A program made the position numbers and the translations under genes. A stretch of DNA of 62,940 bases from Ornithinibacillus californiensis. Its GTDB lineage: Bacteria; Bacillota; Bacilli; Bacillales; Amphibacillaceae. Under the pieces are notes generated by a model that was given only the letters and a program-made list of their open reading frames with translations, was not told where the DNA came from and searched no databases. Positions 1 through 8,662 of this stretch are shown here, piece after piece. Every line of letters begins with the position of its first letter. The stretch's first letter is position 1. The stretch spans positions 1-62,940 of the forward strand of contig NZ_LDUE01000070.1 in assembly GCF_001038485.1 (NCBI RefSeq). Reading direction: 5' to 3'.

Positions 1-71
1 GTCTTATTGATTAGCTCGATTTGTTTTTGATTAGGAAAAATACGAAATTTATACGCTTTTTTAACTAACAT
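1..71 (-). CDS. tnpB: TnpB (IS200/IS605 family OrfB), 5' end only
   Basis: The first 23 codons of a minus-strand gene run off the left edge. The visible N-terminus (MLVKKAYKFRIFPNQKQIE) is the typical start of IS605-family TnpB/OrfB, the RNA-guided nuclease of these transposons. A GAGGTGAG ribosome binding site lies 3 bases before the ATG at 71. No tnpA is visible in the window; it could lie beyond the edge or be absent. The catalytic RuvC part is outside the window, so activity cannot be judged. A 14-base palindrome (TTGGCTATAGCCAA, about 131-144) upstream could be the hairpin of the transposon left end. Confidence 0.8.
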   Translation of the reverse strand, partial: MLVKKAYKFRIFPNQKQIELINK

Positions 72-91
72 GGACTCACCTCACTAGCAAG

Positions 92-103
92 GAACGTATG
101 TTC
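92..103. promoter_or_regulatory. LexA (SOS) box-like site upstream of tnpB
   Basis: GAACGTATGTTC matches the core of the Bacillus LexA box (GAAC-RNRY-GTTC). On the minus strand it lies just after a TATGAT -10-like hexamer and before the tnpB ribosome binding site, where a repressor would act. A single site found by eye; binding is inferred. Confidence 0.4.
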
Positions 104-171
104 TAATCATATCACAACAATATGTTTTTTGGCTATAGCCAATTGACATTCATCTCCCCCTTATCGCTGGT

Positions 172-567
172 CTAAAGACCTTCTCGCGATGGAAGAGGGA
201 GTCTTCTGTCAAATAATGATAAATAAAAGTCTCGCATTCTTACAAAGGAATCTTGAATCGATTGACTATCTGAATAAATCTTCTGAACATCTGATCGTGT
301 AGCATCTGTACGAAAATAATGAAATGTACCAATTGATTCCGTTACATGCTCCCAACCAGCATCTTTGTATAATTGAAAGTAGTCTTTTTTGGGACCCTGT
401 CTAAAATCAATTTGATACTTATAGGATTTAGTTGGATCTTCCTCGAAATGATACGTAAAGAATCGATATTTTTGCAAATGTAATCCTTTGCGAGACATTT
501 CTGTTAACCACTGCTCCTCCTTCTCGATATCTGGAGCTGTCCTCAATCTAAATTTTTTCACCGTCAT
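172..567 (-). CDS. DUF2812 protein, probably 3'-truncated
   Basis: 131 residues. The N-terminus, the segment YKYQIDFR and the FQLYKDAGWEHV...FHYFR block are typical of DUF2812 proteins, which usually sit beside a PadR regulator. As I recall the family, most members continue into membrane helices after this domain. Here the frame stops soon after RMRDFYLSLF, next to the presumed left end of the tnpB element, so truncation by that insertion is plausible. It follows the padR gene by the shared TAA/ATG region and is probably co-transcribed with it. Function unknown. Confidence 0.7.
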   Translation of the reverse strand: MTVKKFRLRTAPDIEKEEQWLTEMSRKGLHLQKYRFFTYHFEEDPTKSYKYQIDFRQGPKKDYFQLYKDAGWEHVTESIGTFHYFRTDATRSDVQKIYSDSQSIQDSFVRMRDFYLSLFDRRLPLPSREGL

Positions 568-903
568 TTACTTTTCCCCCAATTCTTTAATAAGTTCATC
601 TGAATTTTCTACTAGAGATTTCAACCTTTTATACTCTAATTGCAACACTTCTTTTCCAAGATTAGTAAGTTGATAATACTTTCTCCGATCATCATCTTGT
701 ACATCCGCTTTCTGAATAACTGCTTGCTTTTCCAATTTACCTAATGCGCCATACAAAGTACCTGGCCCCATCGTTACTTCACCTTTACTAACCTCTTCGA
801 CATCCTGCATAATCCCATAGCCATGACGAATTTCTCTTAGAGATAAAAGAATATAATACGTTGCTTGGGATAATGGCAAAAACGCTTCTGGTTTTTTGGT
901 CAT
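568..903 (-). CDS. PadR family transcriptional regulator
   Basis: 111 residues. A winged-helix PadR domain covers nearly the whole protein (YYILLSLREIRHGYGIMQ, then MGPGTLYGALGKLEKQAVI, then RKYYQLTNLGKEVL). The open frame extends further upstream, but the ATG at 903 is preceded by AGGCGGTGAG at good spacing. The promoter (-35 at 988-993, -10 at 965-970) lies inside the longer frame, which rules out the longer start. It probably represses its own operon with the DUF2812 gene. Confidence 0.9.
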   Translation of the reverse strand: MTKKPEAFLPLSQATYYILLSLREIRHGYGIMQDVEEVSKGEVTMGPGTLYGALGKLEKQAVIQKADVQDDDRRKYYQLTNLGKEVLQLEYKRLKSLVENSDELIKELGEK

Positions 904-945
904 CTTCTCACCGCCTCTTATATCACGACTCGATGTATCAACTAT

Positions 946-993
946 CGATATATCGCATGACGATATAGTATCACATAAAAAAACTGTTGACAA
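946..993 (-). promoter_or_regulatory. padR promoter with overlapping inverted-repeat operator
   Basis: On the minus strand TTGTCA (988-993), a 17-base spacer and TACTAT (965-970) form a sigma-A promoter. Overlapping and just downstream of the -10 is ATATCG-N5-CGATAT (950-966), which shares a half-site with the palindrome CGATATATCG (946-955). The position suggests PadR autorepression. Confidence 0.65.
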
Positions 994-1092
994 TAGAAAT
1001 TTACAATTCCCTAATAAAATACAGTCCATATGAAACAATGAACATATTTTAGTATCAATAGATTAAAAATCTTAATTTACGAGAAAGATAAA

Positions 1093-1121
1093 TTGAAGCA
1101 ATATTGATTTTTCATTATACT
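1093..1121 (+). promoter_or_regulatory. Promoter of the ribA-ribD operon
   Basis: TTGAAG (1093-1098), 17 bases, TATACT (1116-1121). The predicted transcription start, about 1128, lies downstream of the ATG at 1123, so translation must begin at 1147. No FMN riboswitch is visible in this short leader. Confidence 0.65.
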
Positions 1122-1146
1122 AATGGCAGTGAAAGGGGTATGTACA

Positions 1147-1902
1147 ATGGAACAAACAAAATTAGAATCAAAAGTACTATCCATATTAAAGGATAAAATA
1201 CAGACTATTCAAGGAGAGGAAGGCGCAGTTTACTTAGTTGGACCTATTCGCCTCCCTGTTAATCTATATGGAGAAACAGTTGAGTTCAAGTGGTATTGCT
1301 GGTTAAACTCCAACGAAGTGACAGAGGATTACCAAACTATAATTGATAATCTATCTTCACAAAACCTAGCAGAGCACCAACAATCTAGTGTTTTAGTGTA
1401 TGGTGACTTTGAAAATGATGATGATGCGTTAATTCGCATGCACTCGATTTGTCATACGGGAGATATTTTTGGTAGTAAGCGTTGTGACTGTGGGTTCCAA
1501 CTAAAAGAATCCATGCACAAAATTAAAGAACATGGAACAGGAGCTATCTTTTACTTGGCCAATCATGAAGGTCGTGGAATTGGTTTATTCTCCAAAGCTA
1601 TGGCTTATATTTTACAAGAAAATGGCATGGACACTGTTGAAGCAAATGAAGCTCTTGGATTTGTAAACGATTCACGTAATTATGAGGATGCCATTCGTGT
1701 GCTGAAACGCTTACGTACAAAGCCAGTAACGTTAATTACGAATAATCCTTTAAAACTAGAGGCAATGAAAGAAGCAGGATTAACCCTTACTGGACGCGTT
1801 CCACTTTGGGGTGATATTTCCGAATATAATGAGCGTTATTTAAAGACAAAGGTCCAAAAATCTGGTCATATGCAAGAGGAAGGAAATTGCTCGAATGAGT
1901 AG
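1147..1902 (+). CDS. ribA: GTP cyclohydrolase II (RibA-like)
   Basis: 251 residues. The RibA signature HTGDIFGSKRCDCGFQ carries the three zinc cysteines (C102, C113, C115 from this start), followed by NHEGRGIG and TNNPLKLEA. The enzyme would open the GTP imidazole ring to give the first pyrimidine intermediate of riboflavin or a related metabolite. The start at 1147 has AAAGGGG 11 bases upstream; the in-frame ATG at 1123 lies before the predicted transcription start. It lacks the RibB (DHBP synthase) half that Bacillus usually fuses to it. It overlaps ribD by 8 bases. The N-terminal 90 residues are more divergent than the core, so a specialised role is possible. Confidence 0.87.
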   Translation: MEQTKLESKVLSILKDKIQTIQGEEGAVYLVGPIRLPVNLYGETVEFKWYCWLNSNEVTEDYQTIIDNLSSQNLAEHQQSSVLVYGDFENDDDALIRMHSICHTGDIFGSKRCDCGFQLKESMHKIKEHGTGAIFYLANHEGRGIGLFSKAMAYILQENGMDTVEANEALGFVNDSRNYEDAIRVLKRLRTKPVTLITNNPLKLEAMKEAGLTLTGRVPLWGDISEYNERYLKTKVQKSGHMQEEGNCSNE

Positions 1903-2998
1903 TCATGAATTTTACATGGACATCGCCTTACAAAATGCGAAGGCGATGCAAGGACAAACAGACCCCAATCCACTTGTTGGCTCTGTGATCGTAAACGATA
2001 ATCGGATAGTCGGCATCGGTACCCATTTAAAAGCTGGTGAACCCCATGCTGAAATTCATGCCATACGCATGGCTGGTGATAAGGCAAAAGGTGGGACCAT
2101 CTATGTAACATTAGAACCTTGCTCTCACCACGGAAGAACTGGCCCTTGTGCAGAAGCAATTGTCCAAGCAGGTATTAAAAAAGTGGTCATCGCAACTCTA
2201 GATCCAAACCCTATTGTTGCTGGAAATGGCGTGAAGATATTAGAAGATGCTGGCATTGAGGTAATTACCGGAGTGCGCGAGCAGGAATCTATTAAAATGA
2301 ATGAAGTTTTTAATAAATTTATTGTAGAAAAGAAACCATTTACGATTCTAAAAGCCGGGGCGACTCTTGATGGAAAGGTAGCAACACATGCTTACAGTAG
2401 TAAATGGATTACCTCAGAGGAAGCTAGATTAGATGTTCATCAGCTACGAAGTGAGAATATGGCGATTCTTGTTGGGATTAATACTGTTTTACAAGATAAT
2501 CCTTCGTTAACCGCTAGGATTCCAAATGGACGTAATCCTGTTCGGGTTGTTATGGACTCTACATTAAAAATTCCTTTAGATGCAAATGTTGTTACCGATA
2601 ATCAAGCTGAGACATGGATTTTCACTAGTAAAAAACATGACGAAAGCAAGAAACTCCAGCTTGAAGAACAAGGGGTTCGAGTGTTTGTAACGACTAGTGA
2701 GGACACGGTTGATCCGAAAGAAGTGGTAGGCATTTTAGGTGAACACCTTGTCTCTTCCCTCTTCATCGAAGGCGGCGGAAATATTCATGCCTCGTTTTTG
2801 GAAAATAAATTGGTAGATAAGGTTGTACTATATTTCGCCCCTAAGTTAGTCGGCGGAAAAGATGCACCGACATTTTTAGAAGGTACTGGTATAGCTGAGA
2901 TGGCTGATGCAATTGATTTAGTAGACACCGACATAGAGAAGATTGGTAAAGACTTTAAATTTACTGGTTATCCAGTTTATAAGACCCGAGGGATTTGA
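1895..2998 (+). CDS. ribD: Bifunctional deaminase/reductase RibD
   Basis: 367 residues, full length. The N-terminal zinc deaminase has HAE at 51-53 and PCSHHGRTGPC with C76 and C85. The C-terminal reductase begins near residue 150 (ILKAGATLDGKVA) and ends with FIEGGGNIHASF. It deaminates and reduces the RibA product in riboflavin synthesis. It overlaps ribA by 8 bases and is followed 4 bases later by a nucleotidase-like gene. Neither ribE nor ribH is in the window, which is unlike the usual rib operon. Confidence 0.93.
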   Translation: MSSHEFYMDIALQNAKAMQGQTDPNPLVGSVIVNDNRIVGIGTHLKAGEPHAEIHAIRMAGDKAKGGTIYVTLEPCSHHGRTGPCAEAIVQAGIKKVVIATLDPNPIVAGNGVKILEDAGIEVITGVREQESIKMNEVFNKFIVEKKPFTILKAGATLDGKVATHAYSSKWITSEEARLDVHQLRSENMAILVGINTVLQDNPSLTARIPNGRNPVRVVMDSTLKIPLDANVVTDNQAETWIFTSKKHDESKKLQLEEQGVRVFVTTSEDTVDPKEVVGILGEHLVSSLFIEGGGNIHASFLENKLVDKVVLYFAPKLVGGKDAPTFLEGTGIAEMADAIDLVDTDIEKIGKDFKFTGYPVYKTRGI

Positions 2999-3002
2999 TT
3001 TT

Positions 3003-3566
3003 ATGAGATTTGGATTTGATATTGATGACACGCTAATTAATCTAAGAGAGCATGCTTTTCATTTATATAATAGGAAATTAAATAAGCGTGTCTCCCTGGA
3101 AGAGTTTCATGCTTTAGAACGAGTGGAGATTCACGAACCATTTGGTTTAACGGATGAAGAAGGAAGTAAGTTGTGGAATAGTACACTAGAGGATATATAT
3201 TTTACAGATTGTCCGCCATTCCAGGACGCTGTAGAAACGTTAAATAAGTTAGTTGAGCAAGGTCACGATATATTTTATATTACGGCAAGACCGCAGCAAC
3301 ACGGTGAACGTACAAAAGAATGGATGAAAGAACAGGGCTTTCCAGTAGTGGATGAGCATTTTTTCTACGGGATGCAAGACCATGAAAAGATCCATATCAT
3401 TAAGGATTTGAATCTGGATTATTATGTCGATGATAAGCCTGCAATTCTAGATACATTATCTCAAGAGCCAATCAAATTGTACTTAAAGGATCAATCCTAT
3501 AACCGTTCTTCTTCTTTTAACCGTATTATAGAGTGGGAAGAATTTTTACAGTTATTACAAGAATAG
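3003..3566 (+). CDS. HAD-type nucleotidase (YqfW-like)
   Basis: 187 residues. Motif I is FDIDDTL at residues 4-10, motif II is YITARP, and YVDDKP supplies the late acidic motif. This is the layout of the 5'(3')-nucleotidase C-like HAD family to which B. subtilis YqfW belongs. The open frame could begin at 2943 but would overlap ribD by 56 bases. The ATG at 3003 begins directly before the conserved motif I. Its position at the end of the ribA-ribD operon suggests it dephosphorylates an intermediate, a step known to need HAD phosphatases in the riboflavin pathway. That assignment is inference. Confidence 0.82.
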   Translation: MRFGFDIDDTLINLREHAFHLYNRKLNKRVSLEEFHALERVEIHEPFGLTDEEGSKLWNSTLEDIYFTDCPPFQDAVETLNKLVEQGHDIFYITARPQQHGERTKEWMKEQGFPVVDEHFFYGMQDHEKIHIIKDLNLDYYVDDKPAILDTLSQEPIKLYLKDQSYNRSSSFNRIIEWEEFLQLLQE

Positions 3567-3570
3567 TGAA

Positions 3571-3874
3571 TAAGGCTGGGATATAAGTATTCCTACCAAG
3601 GGTAAATCAGAACAATAACAATTAGTGCATATAACCCGCCCCGGAAATATACTACGCTTTCCGCGGGCGGCTGGTGAGCCAGGCTACTACTTGAATAAGC
3701 TTCCTTGCTGCCTTGCACCGAGGAAGCCTTCTTCGTAGCGTTACTAGCAGACGCAGGTGCATCACCGGGGTCTCACCGATGCCTTTCCTCCCGCAGGAGT
3801 CTCCGTATATTTCCGGGGCTGATGTAGTTGATAGTTCGTCTTAAATACCTTTGTTTTACTTATGTCCCAAGCTT
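3571..3874. repeat. Bacillaceae-type palindromic repeat, copy R1
   Basis: About 300 bases with nested inverted repeats and no gene. The outer arms (GGGATATAAG at 3578-3587, CTTATGTCCC at 3859-3868) enclose a perfect 15-base inverted repeat beginning GCCCCGGAAATATAC (3638-3652 and 3805-3819). The interior contains GGAGACTCC, GGTGAGACCCC and GGCTCACC blocks on the minus strand. It aligns with the copy at 21773-22141 in opposite orientation. It ends in a T-run, so it may also terminate the rib operon. Confidence 0.85.
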
Positions 3875-3880
3875 ATTTTT

Positions 3881-4339
3881 TTACTCTAAATTACTTGCAT
3901 AGATCCCTAGTTTCTTAATTAAACCAATAGCTGTCTTCTTCTCTTCTGAATCAAGTCCACTCATAATTTCACTAATAGCAGCTGCATGATGTGGGAAAAT
4001 TTCATTCATTAATTCCTTACCAGAATCAGATATGACCGCAAACGTAACTCTTCGATCGGTTGGACATGCTTTTCGAGTGAGGTAATTCTTTTCTTCCAAT
4101 TTATCTACAACATATGTAATGCTACTACTCGCTAATAAAACCTTCTGGCCAATTTTTTGTATTGGCTGTTCACCTTTATGATATAACAATTCAAGCACAG
4201 CAAATTCGGTTAGATTCAGCCCATACCCCTTAACATTTTGAGTAATCTTCTTCTCGATAGCTTGGATAGCTCTCGTTAGTACGACAAATAATTTAAGAGA
4301 TGCTTCTTGATTCTCATTAAAATGATTCGTATTGACCAT
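3881..4339 (-). CDS. MarR family transcriptional regulator
   Basis: 152 residues with a central winged helix (LNLTEFAVLELLYHKGEQPIQ, then LLASSSITYVVDKLEEKNYL) and the wing DRRVTFAVISDSG. The longest frame begins at a TTG (4348) that abuts the Shine-Dalgarno sequence; the ATG at 4339 has AAAGGA nine bases upstream and is preferred. It is divergent from the MurE-like ligase gene, with a palindrome in the shared intergenic region, so it may control that gene. Ligand unknown. Confidence 0.85.
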   Translation of the reverse strand: MVNTNHFNENQEASLKLFVVLTRAIQAIEKKITQNVKGYGLNLTEFAVLELLYHKGEQPIQKIGQKVLLASSSITYVVDKLEEKNYLTRKACPTDRRVTFAVISDSGKELMNEIFPHHAAAISEIMSGLDSEEKKTAIGLIKKLGIYASNLE

Positions 4340-4456
4340 GAATATCAATCCTTTTACTTATTGTTTTTAAGTTTCATTTAGTATATCGTAAAGTAGCGTG
4401 ATTTTCTATTAAATTAGGGAATATTTAACTAATTTTTCCATTCATGAAGACTACCT

Positions 4457-4496
4457 GAAACCATATCCTAAGGATAGTACCTGCGATCTTGGTTTC
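4457..4496. promoter_or_regulatory. Nested inverted repeat between marR and the murE-like gene
   Basis: TATCCTAAGGATA (4464-4476) is a 6-1-6 palindrome enclosed by GAAACCA (4457-4463) and TGGTTTC (4490-4496). It is a candidate operator for the divergent MarR protein or an RNA hairpin in the murE-like leader. Confidence 0.4.
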
Positions 4497-4531
4497 GTGT
4501 TGCATTCCACCTAAGAGGAGTCCATCCATCT

Positions 4532-6007
4532 ATGAAAATTGATGATTTATTAACAACGCTAAACATAGAAATGATGATAGATAAGAATATAAAGAATATG
4601 GGTATTAAAGGAATTGCCGATAATTCCAATGATGTAGAAATTGGCTTTGTTTTTGTTGCGATTAAAGGCTACCAAGTAGATGGGCATGACTATATAGCAG
4701 ATGCTATCCAAAAAGGTGCCACATTAGTTATTGGTGAACAACAAATTCAAGATATAGATGTACCATACATAAAAGTAGAAAATTCAAGAAAAGTATTAGG
4801 AATCATTTCTAAACAATTCTACAACAATCCATCAAAAGATAAACTCATGATTGGTATAACTGGTACTAACGGGAAGACAACGACAAGCTATCTTATCAAA
4901 CATATTGTAGAAGCATGTGGGAAAACTTGTGGTCTTATCGGAACCATTCAAAATATGATTAATGGCAAGCCTATACCTAGCTTTCAGACGACACCTAGTG
5001 CTCTCATGGTAAATAAACTACTTACTGAAAGTAAAGACGATGTCGTGATTATGGAGGTATCCTCACACGGACTAAGCCAGCATCGAGTGGAAGGTATCGA
5101 ATTTGATATTGCCGTATTTACCAATCTATATCATGAGCATTTAGATTACCATCATTCGATGGAAGAATACTTCCAGGCTAAACTTCTACTATTCGACCAT
5201 TTAAAGCCGAACGGGAAAGCGGTCATTAATACCGATAACGAATGGGGAAATCGATTAGCTGAACTATTAAGACAGCGTGATATCCCTACTTTCTCTGTTG
5301 GGGAAGCTGAGAAAAATGAAGTGCAGCTAAAGGATTTTGCAGTCGACCTGTCTATTTTATATGCAAAAGAAGAGGGAAAATCCATTGAAGTAGTGATCCC
5401 AATTCCCGGGATTCACAATATGTATAATACAATGATGGCATATTTATCAACTAGAATTCTACCTATCCCACAAGAAACTATACGTGAGGCCATACAGTCG
5501 TTTACTGGAGTCGATGGCCGGTTCGAAAAATACAAACAAGGAAATTCGCCAACGGTTATCGTTGATTATGCCCACACGCCAGATGCTATCTTCCATTGTA
5601 TAGCCTCTGCCAAAACATTTGGAGCGAAACATATCTTTCATGTTTTCGGATTTAGAGGGAATCGTGATACAACCAAACGCCCCCAAATGCTATCACTAAC
5701 TGCAAAATATAGTGACCAATATTTCTTAACGTTCGATGACCTTAACTCTATTTCAGAGAATGAAATGGAGAAAACCTTACATGAATTGAATCGGAAGTTC
5801 GGAAATACGAATAAAGGAAACATCGTCCCCGATTGGACATTAGCAATTCAAAAGGCAATCGAAATGGCGAATGAAGGAGATTGGGTTATTATTACCGGAA
5901 AAGGCCATGAGAACTACCAGCAATCCTTTGAATTACAGACCCCTTCTGATAAAGAAACCGTGCAATATATACTCAACCAATTAGCAGAAGAAAAGATCAC
6001 CAATTAA
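4532..6007 (+). CDS. MurE-like UDP-N-acetylmuramyl tripeptide ligase (paralogue)
   Basis: 491 residues with the full Mur ligase architecture: an N-terminal UDP-binding domain, the P-loop GTNGKTT around 111-117, the central EVSSHGL segment, DYAHTPD, and GKGHENYQ near the C-terminus. In diaminopimelate-adding MurE the specificity loop reads DNPR; here the matching position (402-405) reads DDLN, so the arginine that contacts diaminopimelate is missing. It is not in a dcw cluster but alone, opposite a MarR gene. It is likely a second MurE with another amino acid or acceptor; the substrate is unknown. The start ATG follows AAGAGGAG. Confidence 0.85.
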   Translation: MKIDDLLTTLNIEMMIDKNIKNMGIKGIADNSNDVEIGFVFVAIKGYQVDGHDYIADAIQKGATLVIGEQQIQDIDVPYIKVENSRKVLGIISKQFYNNPSKDKLMIGITGTNGKTTTSYLIKHIVEACGKTCGLIGTIQNMINGKPIPSFQTTPSALMVNKLLTESKDDVVIMEVSSHGLSQHRVEGIEFDIAVFTNLYHEHLDYHHSMEEYFQAKLLLFDHLKPNGKAVINTDNEWGNRLAELLRQRDIPTFSVGEAEKNEVQLKDFAVDLSILYAKEEGKSIEVVIPIPGIHNMYNTMMAYLSTRILPIPQETIREAIQSFTGVDGRFEKYKQGNSPTVIVDYAHTPDAIFHCIASAKTFGAKHIFHVFGFRGNRDTTKRPQMLSLTAKYSDQYFLTFDDLNSISENEMEKTLHELNRKFGNTNKGNIVPDWTLAIQKAIEMANEGDWVIITGKGHENYQQSFELQTPSDKETVQYILNQLAEEKITN

Positions 6008-6052
6008 AAAAGAATGTGCGAGGGGACTGACCCCCTAATGCACATTCTTTTT
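6006..6052. terminator. Bidirectional terminator between murE-like and cadA
   Basis: AAAAAGAATGTGC pairs perfectly with GCACATTCTTTTT around a 20-base loop, with A/T runs on both sides, so it serves the converging genes. Confidence 0.85.
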
Positions 6053-8146
6053 AATTAGTCGCATCGAATTGAGTACGACAAGGAGTGTTGCACCCATGTC
6101 TGCAAAAATAGCAATCCATAACGTTAACCAACCTGGAATAACGAGTAACAATGCGATAATCTTCAATAAAAGAGCGAAGGAAATGTTTTGTTTAATAATG
6201 GACAACGTCCTGCGGCTGAGCGATATCGTATAAGGTAATTTTTCTAAGTCATCACCCATTAACGCTATATCTGCTGTTTCGAGCGCCGCATCTGTCCCAG
6301 CACCTCCCATGGCTATCCCAACCGTCGCGGTTGCTAGCGCCGGAGCATCATTGACACCATCTCCTACCATAGCTACATGGCCATATTCCTCTTGCAATCG
6401 TTTGATTTCCGTTAATTTATGCTCAGGTAACAGCTCTGCTTTTGTATCCATTACCCCAAGACGAGAACCAATAAAATTCCCTGTTAGCTGATTATCACCT
6501 GTCAGCATGACCGTATGTTTAATACCAAGTTGATGCAGTTTATTAATAATCGATTTACTCGTTTCCCGAATCTGATCCGCTACTGCAATAAGAGCAATAA
6601 CCTCGTTCGCGGTACCAAGTAACATCACCGTTTTCCCTTCCGCTTGAAGCTTGCCGATACTATCTTTCGCCTCGTTTGATAGTGAGAGCATTTCTTCAAA
6701 TAATGCCGGATTTCCGATAAAGTATTCCAGACCATCAATCGTTGCTTTTGCACCTTTTCCTGTAATCGAGGTGAAACCTACAGCCTGGTAGTCATCCGCA
6801 TGAACACGAATAGCTTTACGCGTAATGGCTGAAGCTAGCGGGTGCTGAGAGAACTGTTCAATGGCACGCGCGATACTTAATACTTCTTTTTCATCCTTAT
6901 TGGATAAGATAACGATATCTGTAACCTCTGGCTTTCCTTCTGTTAGGGTACCAGTCTTATCAAAGGCAATAGCACTTAAACGACCCGTTTCTTCCAGGTG
7001 AATACCGCCTTTGATTAACACACCATTACGAGCAGCATTACCAATTGCCGTCACGATAGCTACCGGCGTGGAAACGACCAGGGCACAAGGGCATCCTACT
7101 ACTAGTACCGCTAAACCACTATATACCCACTCCGACCAAACTCCTCCAAAAACAAGCGGGGGAATAATTGCTACAAGCAGTGCAATTAACATAATTGCAG
7201 GCGTATAGTATTTAGCAAATTTATCTACAAACTGTTGGGAAGGTGCACGTTCTGCCTGTGCTTCTTCCACAAGATGAATGATTTTGGCTATCGTCGTGTC
7301 TTCTACCCGCTTCGTCACACGAACCTCTAACGAACCTTCTTCATTCATTGTTCCAGCAAACACTTCATCCCCAACTACTTTATGAACAGGAATTGATTCA
7401 CCAGTAATCGCTGCTTGATTGATAGAAGATGCGCCATTAATTACTTCTCCATCCATAGCGATTTTCTGACCTGGTTTAATGAGTAATATATCTCCAATTT
7501 GAACATCTTCTACATCAATTTCTATCGTTTCCAAACCCCGTCGAATCGTAGCTCTTTTCGGAGCGATATCCATAAGTGATTTGATCGATTGTCTCGCTTT
7601 ATCCATCGAATAACTTTCTAATGCTTCACTCAGAGCAAAGAGAAATACAACAACTGCCCCTTCTGCCCATTCTCCGATAATTGCTGCACCAATAATAGCA
7701 ATCGTCATCAGTGTCTTCATATCGAATTGGAGCTTGATAAGATTTTTCAAACCAACTTGAAATAACGTGTAACCCCCAACTACTATAGCAGCTAGAAATG
7801 CTCCAACCGTCACTGGATGCGCTTCACCCATACGAAAGAAAAAGATATAACCAACTACGGTAAACAAAAGTGAAATCATTGTAGTGATATTTTCACGTTT
7901 TTTCCAAAAGGATTGTTTAACCTCAGGTTCTCTACTGCGCTCAGGATACACCTTTATTCCATCAAATGCACCGGCCGCCTCTAACTGCTCGACCGTTGCT
8001 GCTCCTTGAACTGTAAGCTTTGCTGCACCAAAATTCAGTTGCACATCCTCTACCGAGTCAATACCACGAATATTCTTTTCAAACTTTGCAGCACAGTTCG
8101 TGCACGATAATCCTTGCAACCGATAAACTTGTTTATCTTCAGCCAA
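6035..8146 (-). CDS. cadA: Cadmium/zinc-exporting P1B-type ATPase
   Basis: About 703 residues. One N-terminal heavy-metal domain has the CTNC metal site near residue 16; six or more membrane helices follow. The metal-translocating CPC is near residue 352, the phosphorylation motif DKTGTLTEG near 397, and [10 protein letters not shown] lies in the hinge region. It pumps Cd/Zn/Pb out of the cell. The longest frame starts at a GTG (8155) touching its AGAGG; the TTG at 8146 has better spacing. It overlaps the end of cadC, so the two form one operon. Confidence 0.92.
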   Translation of the reverse strand: MAEDKQVYRLQGLSCTNCAAKFEKNIRGIDSVEDVQLNFGAAKLTVQGAATVEQLEAAGAFDGIKVYPERSREPEVKQSFWKKRENITTMISLLFTVVGYIFFFRMGEAHPVTVGAFLAAIVVGGYTLFQVGLKNLIKLQFDMKTLMTIAIIGAAIIGEWAEGAVVVFLFALSEALESYSMDKARQSIKSLMDIAPKRATIRRGLETIEIDVEDVQIGDILLIKPGQKIAMDGEVINGASSINQAAITGESIPVHKVVGDEVFAGTMNEEGSLEVRVTKRVEDTTIAKIIHLVEEAQAERAPSQQFVDKFAKYYTPAIMLIALLVAIIPPLVFGGVWSEWVYSGLAVLVVGCPCALVVSTPVAIVTAIGNAARNGVLIKGGIHLEETGRLSAIAFDKTGTLTEGKPEVTDIVILSNKDEKEVLSIARAIEQFSQHPLASAITRKAIRVHADDYQAVGFTSITGKGAKATIDGLEYFIGNPALFEEMLSLSNEAKDSIGKLQAEGKTVMLLGTANEVIALIAVADQIRETSKSIINKLHQLGIKHTVMLTGDNQLTGNFIGSRLGVMDTKAELLPEHKLTEIKRLQEEYGHVAMVGDGVNDAPALATATVGIAMGGAGTDAALETADIALMGDDLEKLPYTISLSRRTLSIIKQNISFALLLKIIALLLVIPGWLTLWIAIFADMGATLLVVLNSMRLIKKNVH

Positions 8147-8522
8147 CGGCGACACCCTCTTTCGCGTGTACCATCGCGATAGAAACTAATTGATGTACAT
8201 GGTCATCTTTGAGAGAATAGAATACTAATTTTCCTTCCTTACGATACTTTGCAAGCCCCATGTTGCGTAGTAAACGTAAATGGTGGGATGCCGTTGCCGT
8301 TGTAGAACCTATAATATTCGCAACATCACATACGCATAATTCCTCTTCCAACGTTAAGGCGTAAGTTATTTTTAAGCGGGTTGCATCCGATAAAGCTTTA
8401 AAGATCATCTCCACTCCAACTACTTCTTCCACTTTTGCTTTAACCCGCTCTACTTTCTCCGAATCAAAACAAAAACTTTCACACGTATCTCTCTCCACTT
8501 TTTTGTCAGCCGTATCTACCAT
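8139..8522 (-). CDS. cadC: CadC/ArsR-family metal-sensing repressor
   Basis: 127 residues. The ELCVCD motif holds the two helix-alpha4 cysteines of the CadC metal site, and the N-terminal CESFC supplies further thiol ligands, as in CadC rather than ZiaR-type sensors. The winged helix ([17 protein letters not shown], then [10 protein letters not shown]) is ArsR-type. It represses cadC-cadA until Cd, Pb or Zn binds. Confidence 0.93.
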   Translation of the reverse strand: MVDTADKKVERDTCESFCFDSEKVERVKAKVEEVVGVEMIFKALSDATRLKITYALTLEEELCVCDVANIIGSTTATASHHLRLLRNMGLAKYRKEGKLVFYSLKDDHVHQLVSIAMVHAKEGVAVG

Positions 8523-8562
8523 ATTTATCGCCTCATTCTAATATTTGTTTGATTATATGAAT

Positions 8563-8615
8563 AGTGTATGCAAGAAACGCCGGCAATGTCAATATATTCA
8601 AAAGAGTATTTGAAT
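8563..8615 (-). promoter_or_regulatory. cadC promoter and inverted-repeat operator
   Basis: On the minus strand TTGACA (8587-8592), an 18-base spacer and TACACT (8563-8568). Five bases upstream of the -35 is ATTCAAA-N6-TTTGAAT (8596-8615), the type of repeat CadC recognises. Its position upstream of the -35 is unusual for a CadC operator. Confidence 0.6.
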
Positions 8616-8625
8616 GTTTTATATA

Positions 8626-8662
8626 AAAAAATAGGACAAGATCACTCTCGCCCTATTTTTTA
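8626..8662 (-). terminator. Terminator of the VOC-GNAT operon
   Basis: AAAAAATAGG and CCTATTTTTT form the stem; the minus-strand T-run follows the GNAT stop codon. Confidence 0.75.

Noticed and set aside
1040-1146. FMN riboswitch before ribA
   Set aside because: The predicted transcript leader is only about 20 bases, and no RFN-type sequence is visible upstream.
2943-3002. N-terminal extension of the HAD nucleotidase
   Set aside because: It would overlap ribD by 56 bases and precedes the family's conserved first motif; the ATG at 3003 fits.
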